Shown: positions 26,608-34,812 of the stretch, in pieces
Numbering within the stretch: position 1 is the stretch's first letter
Layout: the number at the start of each line of letters is the position of its first letter
Source: Alistipes sp.
Lineage (GTDB): Bacteria; Bacteroidota; Bacteroidia; Bacteroidales; Rikenellaceae
DNA: 64,000 bases
Direction: 5' to 3'
Assembly (NCBI GenBank): GCA_020026335.1
Contig: JAHHQO010000005.1
Coordinates: forward strand, 68,271 to 132,270
Notes under the pieces: generated by a model
What the model was told of the DNA's origin: nothing
The model's database searches: none
What the model saw: the letters and a program-made list of their open reading frames with translations, nothing else
Position numbers and translations under genes: made by a program

Positions 26608-27708
26608 ATGATGGACAAACTGAAAAAAATAGCAAACGAGTTCGCGCTGAAGGGCGAAATCAAGAGCATTGATTCGCTGGGCGAGGGATTCATCAACGAT
26701 ACTTTCATCATCCGCACCGAGGGTGATTGTCCCGACTATATTCTCCAACGCAAGAACAAAAACATATTCCCCGATGTGCCGGCCATGATGGAGAACATCC
26801 GCAAGGTGACCGACCACATTCGCAAGCGCGTCATCAAGCAGGGCGGCAACCCCTTGCGCGAGGTGATGACCGTCATTCCCACCACCGGCGGCAAACTCTA
26901 CTTCCTCGATGAGGAGGGTCAGTATTGGGCAGTGTCGATATTCATCGACCACACCATCGCCTACAACAAGGCCGACACCGAGGAGCTGGCTCGCAAGGGC
27001 GGCGAGGGTATCGGCAAATTCCAGGCCATGCTCTCCGACTTCACCGAGCCTCTGGCAGAGACCATCAAGGGTTTCCACAACATCCGCCACAGATTCCTGC
27101 AATGGGACGAGGCTCTGCTTCGCGATGCCGCAGGACGCACCTCTTCGCTCAAGGAGGAAATCGGCTGGATAGAGTCGCGCCGTCAGGAGATGCTCGACTT
27201 CTGGAGAATGGTCGAGGACGGACGCATTCCCACACGCACCACTCACAACGACACCAAAATCAACAACATACTCTTCGATGAGAACGGCGATGTGCTCTGC
27301 GTCATCGATCTTGACACGGTGATGGCCTCCACCTCGCTCAACGACTTCGGAGATGCCATACGTTCGTACACCAACACCGGCGATGAGGACGACAAGGAGC
27401 TCAAGAAGGTGAGCATGTCACTGCCCATGTTCCGCGCCTATACAGACGGTTATCTCTCGCAGCGCGCCGAACAGCTCACCGACCGCGAGTTGAACTATCT
27501 GGCCTTCTCGGCACGTTACATCACCTACGAACAGGTGTTGCGCTTCCTGATGGACTACATCGATGGCGACACCTACTACAAGGTGAAGTACCCCGAGCAC
27601 AATCTGGTGAGAACCCACGCCCAGTACAAGCTCCTGCAAAGCATGGAACAGCAGTACGACAAGATGTGCAACATCGTCAAGGAACTGACCAACAAATACA
27701 CTAAATAA
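26608..27708 (+). CDS. APH-fold sugar kinase, N-acetylhexosamine 1-kinase-like
   Basis: A 366-residue phosphotransferase of the aminoglycoside phosphotransferase/choline kinase fold. The Brenner-type catalytic loop is THNDTKINNILFD (212-224, with Asp215 and Asn220) and the metal-binding segment is VIDLDTVM (232-239). A glycine loop LGEGFINDTF lies at ~24-33. Similarity in layout to NahK, which makes GlcNAc-1-P or GalNAc-1-P in bifidobacteria, together with the operon context (NagB proteins, GH130 producing GlcNAc), supports an N-acetylhexosamine kinase. The phosphorylation position (1 or 6) is not shown by sequence alone. Two consecutive Met codons leave a 1-residue start uncertainty. The following gene begins 1 bp after the stop. 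Confidence 0.78.
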   Translation: MMDKLKKIANEFALKGEIKSIDSLGEGFINDTFIIRTEGDCPDYILQRKNKNIFPDVPAMMENIRKVTDHIRKRVIKQGGNPLREVMTVIPTTGGKLYFLDEEGQYWAVSIFIDHTIAYNKADTEELARKGGEGIGKFQAMLSDFTEPLAETIKGFHNIRHRFLQWDEALLRDAAGRTSSLKEEIGWIESRRQEMLDFWRMVEDGRIPTRTTHNDTKINNILFDENGDVLCVIDLDTVMASTSLNDFGDAIRSYTNTGDEDDKELKKVSMSLPMFRAYTDGYLSQRAEQLTDRELNYLAFSARYITYEQVLRFLMDYIDGDTYYKVKYPEHNLVRTHAQYKLLQSMEQQYDKMCNIVKELTNKYTK

Positions 27709-27709
27709 T

Positions 27710-28351
27710 ATGACCGTACACAAAATAGAGGGGTTGAATACCGACGACGAGAAGGCACTCGACAAGGCCTTTGAAGGTATCGAACCCCAGAAAATCGCTT
27801 ATTGCAACTGGGCGAAGGAGTATCCCTATGCTCCCGATGTGGAGTTCAGGATGTTCCACACGGGCGACTATATGTTGCTTCGCTTCTATGTCAACGAAAG
27901 ATACACGGCAGCCCGCGTCAAAGAGGACAACGGAAAGGTGTGGACCGATTCGTGTGTCGAGTTTTTTGTGTCCCCCGATGGTGGCAAGAGCTACTACAAC
28001 TTCGAAACCACCTGCATCGGCCACCTGCTGCTGGCACACCACCTCTCTCGCGAAGAGGCAGAGTATGCCACAGAGGAGATTCTCTCATCGGTAAGACGCA
28101 CCCCCTCACTTCCCCGCCGAAACTTCGAGGAGGTAGAGGGCAACAACCAATGGACACTCACCCTGCGTGTGCCCCCCACGGCACTCTTCCGCCACCACCT
28201 CACCACGTGGAACGGCGCGGAAGTGACGGCCAATCTCTACAAATGCGGTGACCTGCTCACCCTTCCCCATTTCCTGTCGTGGAAACCCATCTCGATTGAA
28301 AAACCCGATTTCCACAGACCGGACTTCTTCCAAACTTTGAAATTCGAATAA
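27710..28351 (+). CDS. Cytosolic CBM9-like carbohydrate-binding protein
   Basis: A 213-residue protein resembling the CBM9-like/DOMON beta-sandwich of Bacteroidales. Marks are KIAYCNWAKEYPYAPDVEFRMFHTGDYMLLRFYV, VWTDSCVEFFVSPDGGKSYYNFE and a C-terminal FLSWKPISIEKPDFHRPDFF. In secreted xylanases the related module binds the reducing ends of sugars. Here there is no signal peptide, so the protein is expected in the cytosol, where its role is unknown; sensing or buffering an imported sugar are possibilities. It is 1 bp from the kinase gene and 11 bp from the NagB-PIG-L gene, so it is certainly part of that operon. Confidence 0.75.
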   Translation: MTVHKIEGLNTDDEKALDKAFEGIEPQKIAYCNWAKEYPYAPDVEFRMFHTGDYMLLRFYVNERYTAARVKEDNGKVWTDSCVEFFVSPDGGKSYYNFETTCIGHLLLAHHLSREEAEYATEEILSSVRRTPSLPRRNFEEVEGNNQWTLTLRVPPTALFRHHLTTWNGAEVTANLYKCGDLLTLPHFLSWKPISIEKPDFHRPDFFQTLKFE

Positions 28352-28362
28352 CTACAACGACT

Positions 28363-30279
28363 ATGAATAACAAGTATTCACTCCCCGAGGAGGGAGGTCT
28401 GCTGGAGCACGCCGCTCCCAAAGACATTATCCGCCGTTTTGAGAAAATCAACACCAACATTTTCGACAACGAGTACGACGGTGTACAGTATGTGGCTGAC
28501 AGCATCACTGCAGCCATCAAGTCATTCAACGAGAACCGCCTCTTCGTGCTGGGTCTCACCACCGGTCAGACTCCCCTGGGTCTCTACCGCGAGCTGGTCG
28601 AGCGTCACAAGAAGGGTCTCATCTCGTTCAAGAACGTAGCGGTCTATACCCTCGACGAGTTCTACCCCATTCACTCGACCGAGCAGCAGAGCCGTAACTT
28701 CCGTATCCACGAGGAGTTCCTCAACCACGTTGACATCCTTCCCGAAAACATTCACATCCCCGATGCCGAAATCGCACAGGACAAAATCACGGATTACTGC
28801 CGTCAGTATGACAAGGCACTCTCGAAGATTGACCTCATGATTATCGGTCTGGGCGAGGACGGACAGATTGGTTTCAACGAACCGGGCTCCTACGAGTTGT
28901 CGCGTACCCGTCTGGTACAGCTCACCTACAATACCCGCAAGATTCAGTCGGGCGCATTCTTCGGTCTGGAGAACACCCCCAAGATGGCCATCACCATGGG
29001 TATCGACACCATCAAGCGTGCCGACAGAATTATCCTCATGGCATGGGGCGAGAACAAGTCTTCGATTATTCAGAAGGTCGTAGAGGGTGAGGTCACCACT
29101 CAGGTGCCTGCATCTCTGCTCCAGTCACACCGCAACATCGAGGTGGTACTCGACAAGACCGCCGGCGAGAAGCTCACCCGTGTGGAGACTCCCTGGTTGG
29201 TAGGTCCCTGCGACTGGCAGCCCAAGTTCATTCGCAAGGCTGTGGTATGGTTGTGCGGCGTGGTGAAGAAACCTATTCTGAAGCTCACCTACAAGGACTA
29301 CATCGAAAATTCGTTGGGCGAGCTGCTCGAGAAGCAGACCTACGACCAAATCAATATCAAGGTATTCAACGACTTGCAGCACACCATCACCGGGTGGCCG
29401 GGTGGCAAACCCAATGCCGATGATTCGACCCGTCCCGTATCGTCGAATCCCTTCCCCAAGCGTGTGGTTATCTTCTCACCCCACCCCGATGACGATGTTA
29501 TCTCGATGGGCGGTACTTTCATCCGTCTGGTACAGCAGGGTCACGATGTACACGTAGCCTACGAGACTTCGGGTAATGTGGCTGTTCACGATGATGTGGT
29601 ATTGCAGAACATCGACACCGTCCGCGAGCTGGGCTTCGGTGACAAGACCGCCGAGGTGAAGCAGATTATCGCCAGCAAGAAGAAGGGCGCCCCCGAACCC
29701 CGTCCCCTGCTCGACCTCAAAGGCTCGATTCGCCGTGCCGAGGCTCGTGCCGCCGTGCGTTCGTTCGGTCTGAACCCCGACACCAACGCCCACTTCCTCA
29801 ATCTGCCTTTCTATGAGACAGGCGGTATCAAGAAGGGACAGCTCACCGAGAAGGACTACGAAATCATCGTCAAGCTCCTGCGCGAAATCAAGCCTCACCA
29901 GATTTATGCAGCCGGTGACCTGGCAGACCCCCACGGTACACACCGTACCGCCATGGAGGCCATTCTCGCCGCTCTGGAGATTGTCAAGGACGACGAGTGG
30001 CTGAAGGATTGCCACCTGTGGCTCTACCGCGGTGCATGGATGGAGTGGAACCTCGGTATGGTCGACATGGCAGTGCCCCTCTCGCCCGACGAGCTGATTA
30101 TGAAGCGTCACGCCATCTACCGCCACCTCTCGCAGAAGGACATCATGCCCTTCCCCGGCAGCGATCCCCGCGAGTTCTGGCAGAGAGCCGAAGACCGCAC
30201 ACAGAACACCGCACGACTCTACGATGAGTTGGGAATGGCAGAGTACCAGGCTATCGAGGTATTCGTCAAGATGTTCTAA
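28363..30279 (+). CDS. NagB-like/PIG-L deacetylase-like fusion protein
   Basis: A 638-residue two-domain cytosolic protein. Residues ~20-290 are a glucosamine-6-phosphate isomerase/deaminase-like domain: GLTTGQTPLGLY (64-75), YTLDEFY (95-101) and GLGEDGQIGFNEPGS (162-176). Compared with canonical NagB and the paralogue just downstream, the catalytic His of the DGHIAFNEP motif is Gln168, while Asp98, Asp166 and Glu173 are kept. Residues ~365-620 are a PIG-L/LmbE zinc deacetylase domain with FSPHPDDDVISMGG (371-384) and DPHGTHRT. PIG-L enzymes remove the acetyl group from GlcNAc-containing compounds. The fusion suggests deacetylation and amino-sugar phosphate handling in one protein, or a deaminase domain turned sensor. 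Similar fusions are known in Bacteroidales, often annotated as NagB. Confidence 0.9.
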   Translation: MNNKYSLPEEGGLLEHAAPKDIIRRFEKINTNIFDNEYDGVQYVADSITAAIKSFNENRLFVLGLTTGQTPLGLYRELVERHKKGLISFKNVAVYTLDEFYPIHSTEQQSRNFRIHEEFLNHVDILPENIHIPDAEIAQDKITDYCRQYDKALSKIDLMIIGLGEDGQIGFNEPGSYELSRTRLVQLTYNTRKIQSGAFFGLENTPKMAITMGIDTIKRADRIILMAWGENKSSIIQKVVEGEVTTQVPASLLQSHRNIEVVLDKTAGEKLTRVETPWLVGPCDWQPKFIRKAVVWLCGVVKKPILKLTYKDYIENSLGELLEKQTYDQINIKVFNDLQHTITGWPGGKPNADDSTRPVSSNPFPKRVVIFSPHPDDDVISMGGTFIRLVQQGHDVHVAYETSGNVAVHDDVVLQNIDTVRELGFGDKTAEVKQIIASKKKGAPEPRPLLDLKGSIRRAEARAAVRSFGLNPDTNAHFLNLPFYETGGIKKGQLTEKDYEIIVKLLREIKPHQIYAAGDLADPHGTHRTAMEAILAALEIVKDDEWLKDCHLWLYRGAWMEWNLGMVDMAVPLSPDELIMKRHAIYRHLSQKDIMPFPGSDPREFWQRAEDRTQNTARLYDELGMAEYQAIEVFVKMF

Positions 30280-30327
30280 AACAAGACTTTAACAAGTTAC
30301 AATCAATTTTTATAAAACACAGTTATC

Positions 30328-31122
30328 ATGAGACTGATTATTGAAAACAAACCCCAGGAAGTTGCCAAGTGGGCAGCCAACTACATCATCGAGCAGATTA
30401 AAATCAAGGCACAGCACACCTCGTCGCCTTTCGTATTGGGTCTGCCTACCGGTTCTACTCCCCTGGAAACCTACAAGGAGCTGATTCGCCGCCACAAGGC
30501 AGGTGAGGTATCGTTCAAGAATGTCATCACCTTCAACATGGACGAGTATGTGGGTCTGCCCGAGGATCACCCCGAGAGCTACCACACCTTCATGTGGGAG
30601 AACTTCTTCAGCCACATCGACATCAACCCCGAGAACGTAAACATTCTCAACGGTAATGCCGAGGATTTGGTGAAGGAGTGCGCCGACTACGAGGCACGCA
30701 TCGCCGAGGCAGGTGGTATCGACCTCTTCATGGGCGGTGTCGGCGAGGACGGTCACATCGCATTCAACGAGCCTTTCTCGTCGCTGACTTCGCGCACACG
30801 TATGAAGACCCTGACTCAGGACACCATCAACGTAAACGCTCGTTTCTTCGGCGGTGATACCACTTTGGTTCCCAAGACCGCTCTCACCGTAGGTGTGGGT
30901 ACCGTTCTGTCGGCTCACAAGGTGCTGATTCTGGCTACCGGTGCCAAGAAGGCTCGCGCCGTGCGTCACGGTGTGGAGGGTGCTTACAACCACCAGTGGA
31001 CCATCTCCGCTTTGCAGGTTCACCCCAACGGAATTTTGGTATGCGATGACCACGCAGCAGAGGAGTTGCGCGTATCGACCTATCGCTACTTCAAGGATAT
31101 CGAGAAGGACAACCTCATCTAA
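30328..31122 (+). CDS. nagB: Glucosamine-6-phosphate deaminase
   Basis: A 264-residue canonical NagB. All catalytic residues are present and fall at E. coli numbering: Asp72 in NMDEYVGL, Asp141 and His143 in GEDGHIAFNEP, and Glu148. The N-terminal GLPTGSTPLETYKEL phosphate loop is intact. It converts glucosamine-6-phosphate to fructose-6-phosphate and ammonia. It follows the NagB-PIG-L fusion by 48 bp and ends at a strong terminator, closing the plus-strand operon. The upstream step, GlcNAc-6-P deacetylation (NagA), is not encoded in the window; the PIG-L domain of the neighbour may substitute, but this is inference. Confidence 0.96.
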   Translation: MRLIIENKPQEVAKWAANYIIEQIKIKAQHTSSPFVLGLPTGSTPLETYKELIRRHKAGEVSFKNVITFNMDEYVGLPEDHPESYHTFMWENFFSHIDINPENVNILNGNAEDLVKECADYEARIAEAGGIDLFMGGVGEDGHIAFNEPFSSLTSRTRMKTLTQDTINVNARFFGGDTTLVPKTALTVGVGTVLSAHKVLILATGAKKARAVRHGVEGAYNHQWTISALQVHPNGILVCDDHAAEELRVSTYRYFKDIEKDNLI

Positions 31123-31143
31123 TCCTCGCGTAGCACAAAACGC

Positions 31144-31187
31144 AAATAGGACAACTCCCTTTTCGGGGAGTTGTCCTATTTTTTTGT
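31144..31187 (+). terminator. Terminator after nagB
   Basis: AATAGGACAACTCCC pairs with GGGAGTTGTCCTATT around a short loop and is followed by seven T. Confidence 0.93.
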
Positions 31188-31251
31188 GGTGATTGGGTCA
31201 TCTGAACGAGCGTCCGCTCGGAAAAAGTTTCTTCGAACGGCTAAAAATGGG

Positions 31252-31259
31252 TATCTTTG
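31252..31259 (+). promoter_or_regulatory. Candidate -7 element for the alcohol dehydrogenase
   Basis: TATCTTTG lies 40 bp before the ATG at 31299. It supports that start over an earlier in-frame TTG at 31257, which would fall inside the promoter. Confidence 0.55.
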
Positions 31260-31298
31260 AGTCTTGAGAGTAAGACTTTTCAAAAAACAGACAAAATC

Positions 31299-32336
31299 AT
31301 GTTGGCATATACTTATATCGACAAGGGGCATTTCGAACTCCTCGACAAGCCCCGTCCGCAACTGCAATCCCCCCACGATGCCATTGTGCGCGTGACCTTG
31401 GGCAGCATCTGCACCAGCGACCTCCACATCAAACACGGCTTCGTACCCCGTGCCGTGAAGGGCATCACCGTGGGACACGAACTGGTGGGTGTGGTCGAAC
31501 AGGTGGGCGAGGAGGTACACTCGCTCCGTGCGGGCGACCGCGTATCTGTGAATGTGGAGACCTTCTGCGGCGAGTGTTTCTTCTGCCGTCACGGCTTTGT
31601 GAACAACTGCACCGACCCCGACGGCGGTTGGGCGATAGGTTGTCGCATCGACGGCGGACAGGCGGAATATGTGCGCGTACCCCATGCCGAGCAGGGACTC
31701 ACCCCCATTCCCGACTCGGTGAGTGACGAGGCGGCCCTCTTTGCCGGCGACATTCTCGCCACAGGATTTTGGGCGGCACGCATCTCCGAAATCACGGAGG
31801 AGGACACCGTACTGATTATCGGCGCGGGACCTACGGGACTCTGCACCCTGCTCTGCGTGATGTTGAAGCGTCCGCGCCACATCATCATCTGCGAGAAATC
31901 GGAGGAGCGCGCGGAGTTTGTCCGCCGCCACTATCCCGACATTGAGGTGGTCTCGCCCGAAGCGTGTCGTGAAGCCGTTGCGAGTCACTGCCCCCACGGA
32001 GGTGCCGACCGCGTGATTGAGGTAGCCGGCAGTGACGAGACCTTCCGCATGGCGTGGGAGCTGGCACGCCCCAATGCCATAGTCACCATCGTGGCGATGT
32101 ATGACCGTCCGCAAATCCTCCCTCTGCCCGATATGTACGGCAAGAATCTCATCTTCAAGACGGGCGGTGTGGACGGCTGCGATGCTCGCGAAATTTTGCA
32201 TCTCATTGCCGAAGGGAAAATCGACACCACGCCCCTCATCACCCACCGCTACCCCCTGCAACGCATCGAGGAGGCGTACGAATTGTTCGAGAACCACCGC
32301 GATGGGGTCATCAAGGTGGCGATAGAGAACCGATAG
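31299..32336 (+). CDS. Zinc-dependent medium-chain alcohol dehydrogenase
   Basis: A 345-residue MDR-family dehydrogenase. Catalytic zinc ligands are Cys38 (GSICTSDLH) and His60-Glu61 (VGHELVG); structural zinc cysteines are Cys90, Cys93, Cys96 and Cys104. The Rossmann motif GAGPTG lies near residue 171. It oxidises or reduces an alcohol/aldehyde or polyol with NAD(P); the substrate cannot be read from the sequence, though this subgroup often contains threonine-, sorbitol- and butanediol-dehydrogenase-like enzymes. The ATG at 31299 is preferred because it gives a standard N-terminus and a proper promoter distance. It is a single gene between a terminator upstream and a terminator at 32429. Confidence 0.9.
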   Translation: MLAYTYIDKGHFELLDKPRPQLQSPHDAIVRVTLGSICTSDLHIKHGFVPRAVKGITVGHELVGVVEQVGEEVHSLRAGDRVSVNVETFCGECFFCRHGFVNNCTDPDGGWAIGCRIDGGQAEYVRVPHAEQGLTPIPDSVSDEAALFAGDILATGFWAARISEITEEDTVLIIGAGPTGLCTLLCVMLKRPRHIIICEKSEERAEFVRRHYPDIEVVSPEACREAVASHCPHGGADRVIEVAGSDETFRMAWELARPNAIVTIVAMYDRPQILPLPDMYGKNLIFKTGGVDGCDAREILHLIAEGKIDTTPLITHRYPLQRIEEAYELFENHRDGVIKVAIENR

Positions 32337-32428
32337 CAAGGCTGTCTCAGAACGGAAAGGCGACAGAACGGGACAAGTTTTCGACCGGCACGGAAAAGGC
32401 GGCTTTTTGCATCGGATTTTGCAATCAC

Positions 32429-32460
32429 AGGCTCACGCTCATTCGAGTGTGGGCTTTTTT
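32429..32460 (+). terminator. Terminator after the alcohol dehydrogenase
   Basis: AGGCTCACGCTC pairs with GAGTGTGGGCTT (three G-U pairs) around a 4-nt loop and is followed by T. It lies ~90 bp after the stop. The rest of 32337-32699 holds no gene. Confidence 0.75.
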
Positions 32461-32616
32461 GTGTCATTTCGGGCGGTTTGGCGCGAGATATTGCATCGGA
32501 CGACCAAATACACGGCGTAACACTTTCCGCGGGCAAATCGGGGAATACGATGGAATTTAGGAATATAACTTTGTACGGTTGCGGAGGCTTCTATACGTCC
32601 CGACTCCCCCATCGGG

Positions 32617-32652
32617 CAAAAAAAATCCGACGACCTTTTGGGTCGTCGGATT
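32617..32652 (-). terminator. Terminator of the first susCD operon
   Basis: AATCCGACGACC pairs perfectly with GGTCGTCGGATT around a 5-nt loop. On the minus strand the T run follows, so it terminates the operon ending at 32700. Confidence 0.9.
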
Positions 32653-32699
32653 ATCTTGTGATGGGAGGGCTGTCCCCGCAGGGACGCCCACCATCGGAA

Positions 32700-34721
32700 T
32701 TACAACTTAATGATGTTGAAAACTCGCTTTACCTGTGCATTGGCGGGAAGTTCAACTACCGAGAACTGAACGAAGTCTGACTCCACGGTCTTCACCTCCT
32801 GTGCCGAAGCCAGCGCGAACAACTTGCTGAACATGGGAGCAACAGCGTAAGTGTTGGCAGCTTTCTTCTGAGCACCTGTGCGGGTCAGAACAATCTTCGA
32901 AATATCGGGAGCCAACGAAACGAGGTTCATCGTGTTCTCCGAAACCTGGAAGAAACCGGGATAGAACTGCTGTGCCTCACCCTTGAGGATAAGTTTCTTT
33001 TCAGCATTGAAGCCCAACGAAGTAGGCATGAATGAGAATGAACTCGACTTCTGGTCGAATACACCGAATGCCAAACCTGCGTCACACATCTCTGCGGGCT
33101 TGTCTGTTCCGGCATTGACATCCCACTGAACGGGCTTCAACTCACCGCCGACCTCCTTGTAGAGCAAATCGGTCTCCAGGTAGATAGCACCCAAATCGGC
33201 ATCAAAACGAGCGATGAAGAAACCCTCTGGCTTTGCACCGATAATCTTGTCGAGAAGGAGAGGGTGAACAAGACCGGTAATCTTCACCAAACTCTCAGCC
33301 TCTTTATAAGCCTCAATCTTCACGGGAGTAGCAGGAAGTTCAGCCTGACCGATAACACTTACAGAATTCATGGTGTAGTCGCCATAGAAATCCTTCATGG
33401 CAACAGGCTCCATGTTTCCACCCTCGATGGTAAACTCGCACTCGACTGTATCCAGTGCCTTACCGTCAAGACCGTAAACCACAACCAGAGCCACATAATT
33501 ACCGTTGCTGTGGATAGTCATCGCTACCTGACCGGACTTCTCAACCTTGGTTGAAATCTGACCCTTCTCGTCAGCCTTGATCTCCTCGTACTTTTTCTGC
33601 TTTGCAGCCTCGTCAGCCACCTTTTCAGCCTTGACAACAGCTACACGGCAAGCCGATACCTGGTCATTGAAGTCGAAATTGAGCACTGCGCTGGTGACGT
33701 TCTTTGCATCGGTGAATACACCTGCGTAAGATACGTTGCACTCGGGAGCGGGTGTGGGAATCTCGGCACCGGGCAGAACGATTCTCATCTTACCGCTGGC
33801 ATTGACAGCCATACCACCGATACCATCGATAATCAAACCGACAGACTGTGCGGGGAAGGAAATCACGCCATTCTCAATCTTGCCCACAGGAGCATTTGCC
33901 TGATCCTTGAACAAATCGCGAACCATACCTACGATAGTGGGACACATCTTGTCGGGGCCACTGAACAACTGACCATTGAGACTCATACCCAGCTCCGAAC
34001 GCTCGATACGAACTTCAGCGGGGTTGGTGCAATCGATAACAATAGAAGCAGAGGTTGCATTGGGAGCACCTGCGTCAGCGAGAGCACCTGCAAACTGGGT
34101 AGACCAGAACGGACCGTCGGCACTGTAAACATTCGACAGACGATAGATATTCTCGTTGAGAATCGACTGATCCACCTGTACTTCGTAAGTCTCGATAGGC
34201 TGACCGAATGCCGAAGCGAAGATATCATCGGTATAAACGCCCTTACCCATAGGCTTGAAGGGAGCCTCACGTCTGTAAGTGAAGGTGTATTTGGTAGAAC
34301 CATACTCATAAGTATAATCGGCATCGGTAAGCTCCAGCTGGATTTCAACGGGAACACCTGCGGGATACTCGTTACCCTCGGCAACGCTGACACCAATCTT
34401 CAGATCGGCCTCGGTAGCGTCCTTTGCAAAAGATACCACGGTAGGAATCTTGAGGTAGTCAGCCAAATCGGGGTTCGCAATCTTGCAGCTGATAGAAGCA
34501 TCGAAAGCCTCGCCAGCACCATGACGCAACACCTTGATGACGAAATGGTCATCCTTGTAAGGCGATTCCAACTCGACAGGTGAATTGGCATCGAAGAATA
34601 CCTGCGTCTTCGAATCATTTACCGGTGCTGCGGGGTTGTAGTCTACATCGTCCTCGCAAGAGGCAAATCCCAGCACACCGACAAATGCCATCATATATAA
34701 TAATCTACTGACAATTTTCAT
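32700..34721 (-). CDS. Surface lipoprotein of unknown function in the first susCD operon
   Basis: A 673-residue lipoprotein: the signal peptide ends in GFASC and the residues after the Cys are EDDVDYN, an acidic pattern that in Bacteroidetes directs lipoproteins to the cell surface. The N-terminal ~130 residues resemble a Calx-beta/immunoglobulin-like domain (PVELESPYKDDHFVIKVLRHG and a VPVEIQLELTDADYTYEYG run). The remainder is beta-rich and not recognised. As the third gene after susC and susD it is probably a surface glycan- or protein-binding protein that feeds the SusCD pair. No catalytic motif was seen. The operon contains no CAZyme, so the ligand is unknown and need not be a carbohydrate. 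Confidence 0.7.
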   Translation of the reverse strand: MKIVSRLLYMMAFVGVLGFASCEDDVDYNPAAPVNDSKTQVFFDANSPVELESPYKDDHFVIKVLRHGAGEAFDASISCKIANPDLADYLKIPTVVSFAKDATEADLKIGVSVAEGNEYPAGVPVEIQLELTDADYTYEYGSTKYTFTYRREAPFKPMGKGVYTDDIFASAFGQPIETYEVQVDQSILNENIYRLSNVYSADGPFWSTQFAGALADAGAPNATSASIVIDCTNPAEVRIERSELGMSLNGQLFSGPDKMCPTIVGMVRDLFKDQANAPVGKIENGVISFPAQSVGLIIDGIGGMAVNASGKMRIVLPGAEIPTPAPECNVSYAGVFTDAKNVTSAVLNFDFNDQVSACRVAVVKAEKVADEAAKQKKYEEIKADEKGQISTKVEKSGQVAMTIHSNGNYVALVVVYGLDGKALDTVECEFTIEGGNMEPVAMKDFYGDYTMNSVSVIGQAELPATPVKIEAYKEAESLVKITGLVHPLLLDKIIGAKPEGFFIARFDADLGAIYLETDLLYKEVGGELKPVQWDVNAGTDKPAEMCDAGLAFGVFDQKSSSFSFMPTSLGFNAEKKLILKGEAQQFYPGFFQVSENTMNLVSLAPDISKIVLTRTGAQKKAANTYAVAPMFSKLFALASAQEVKTVESDFVQFSVVELPANAQVKRVFNIIKL

Positions 34722-34812
34722 AGCTCATCAATTTTTATTGTTTCTGACTGGTAATGGAGCAAGAGCCGGCCGTCGAGCCGGCCTTGCACCATTTGAAGTT
34801 TATTCTCGCGGA

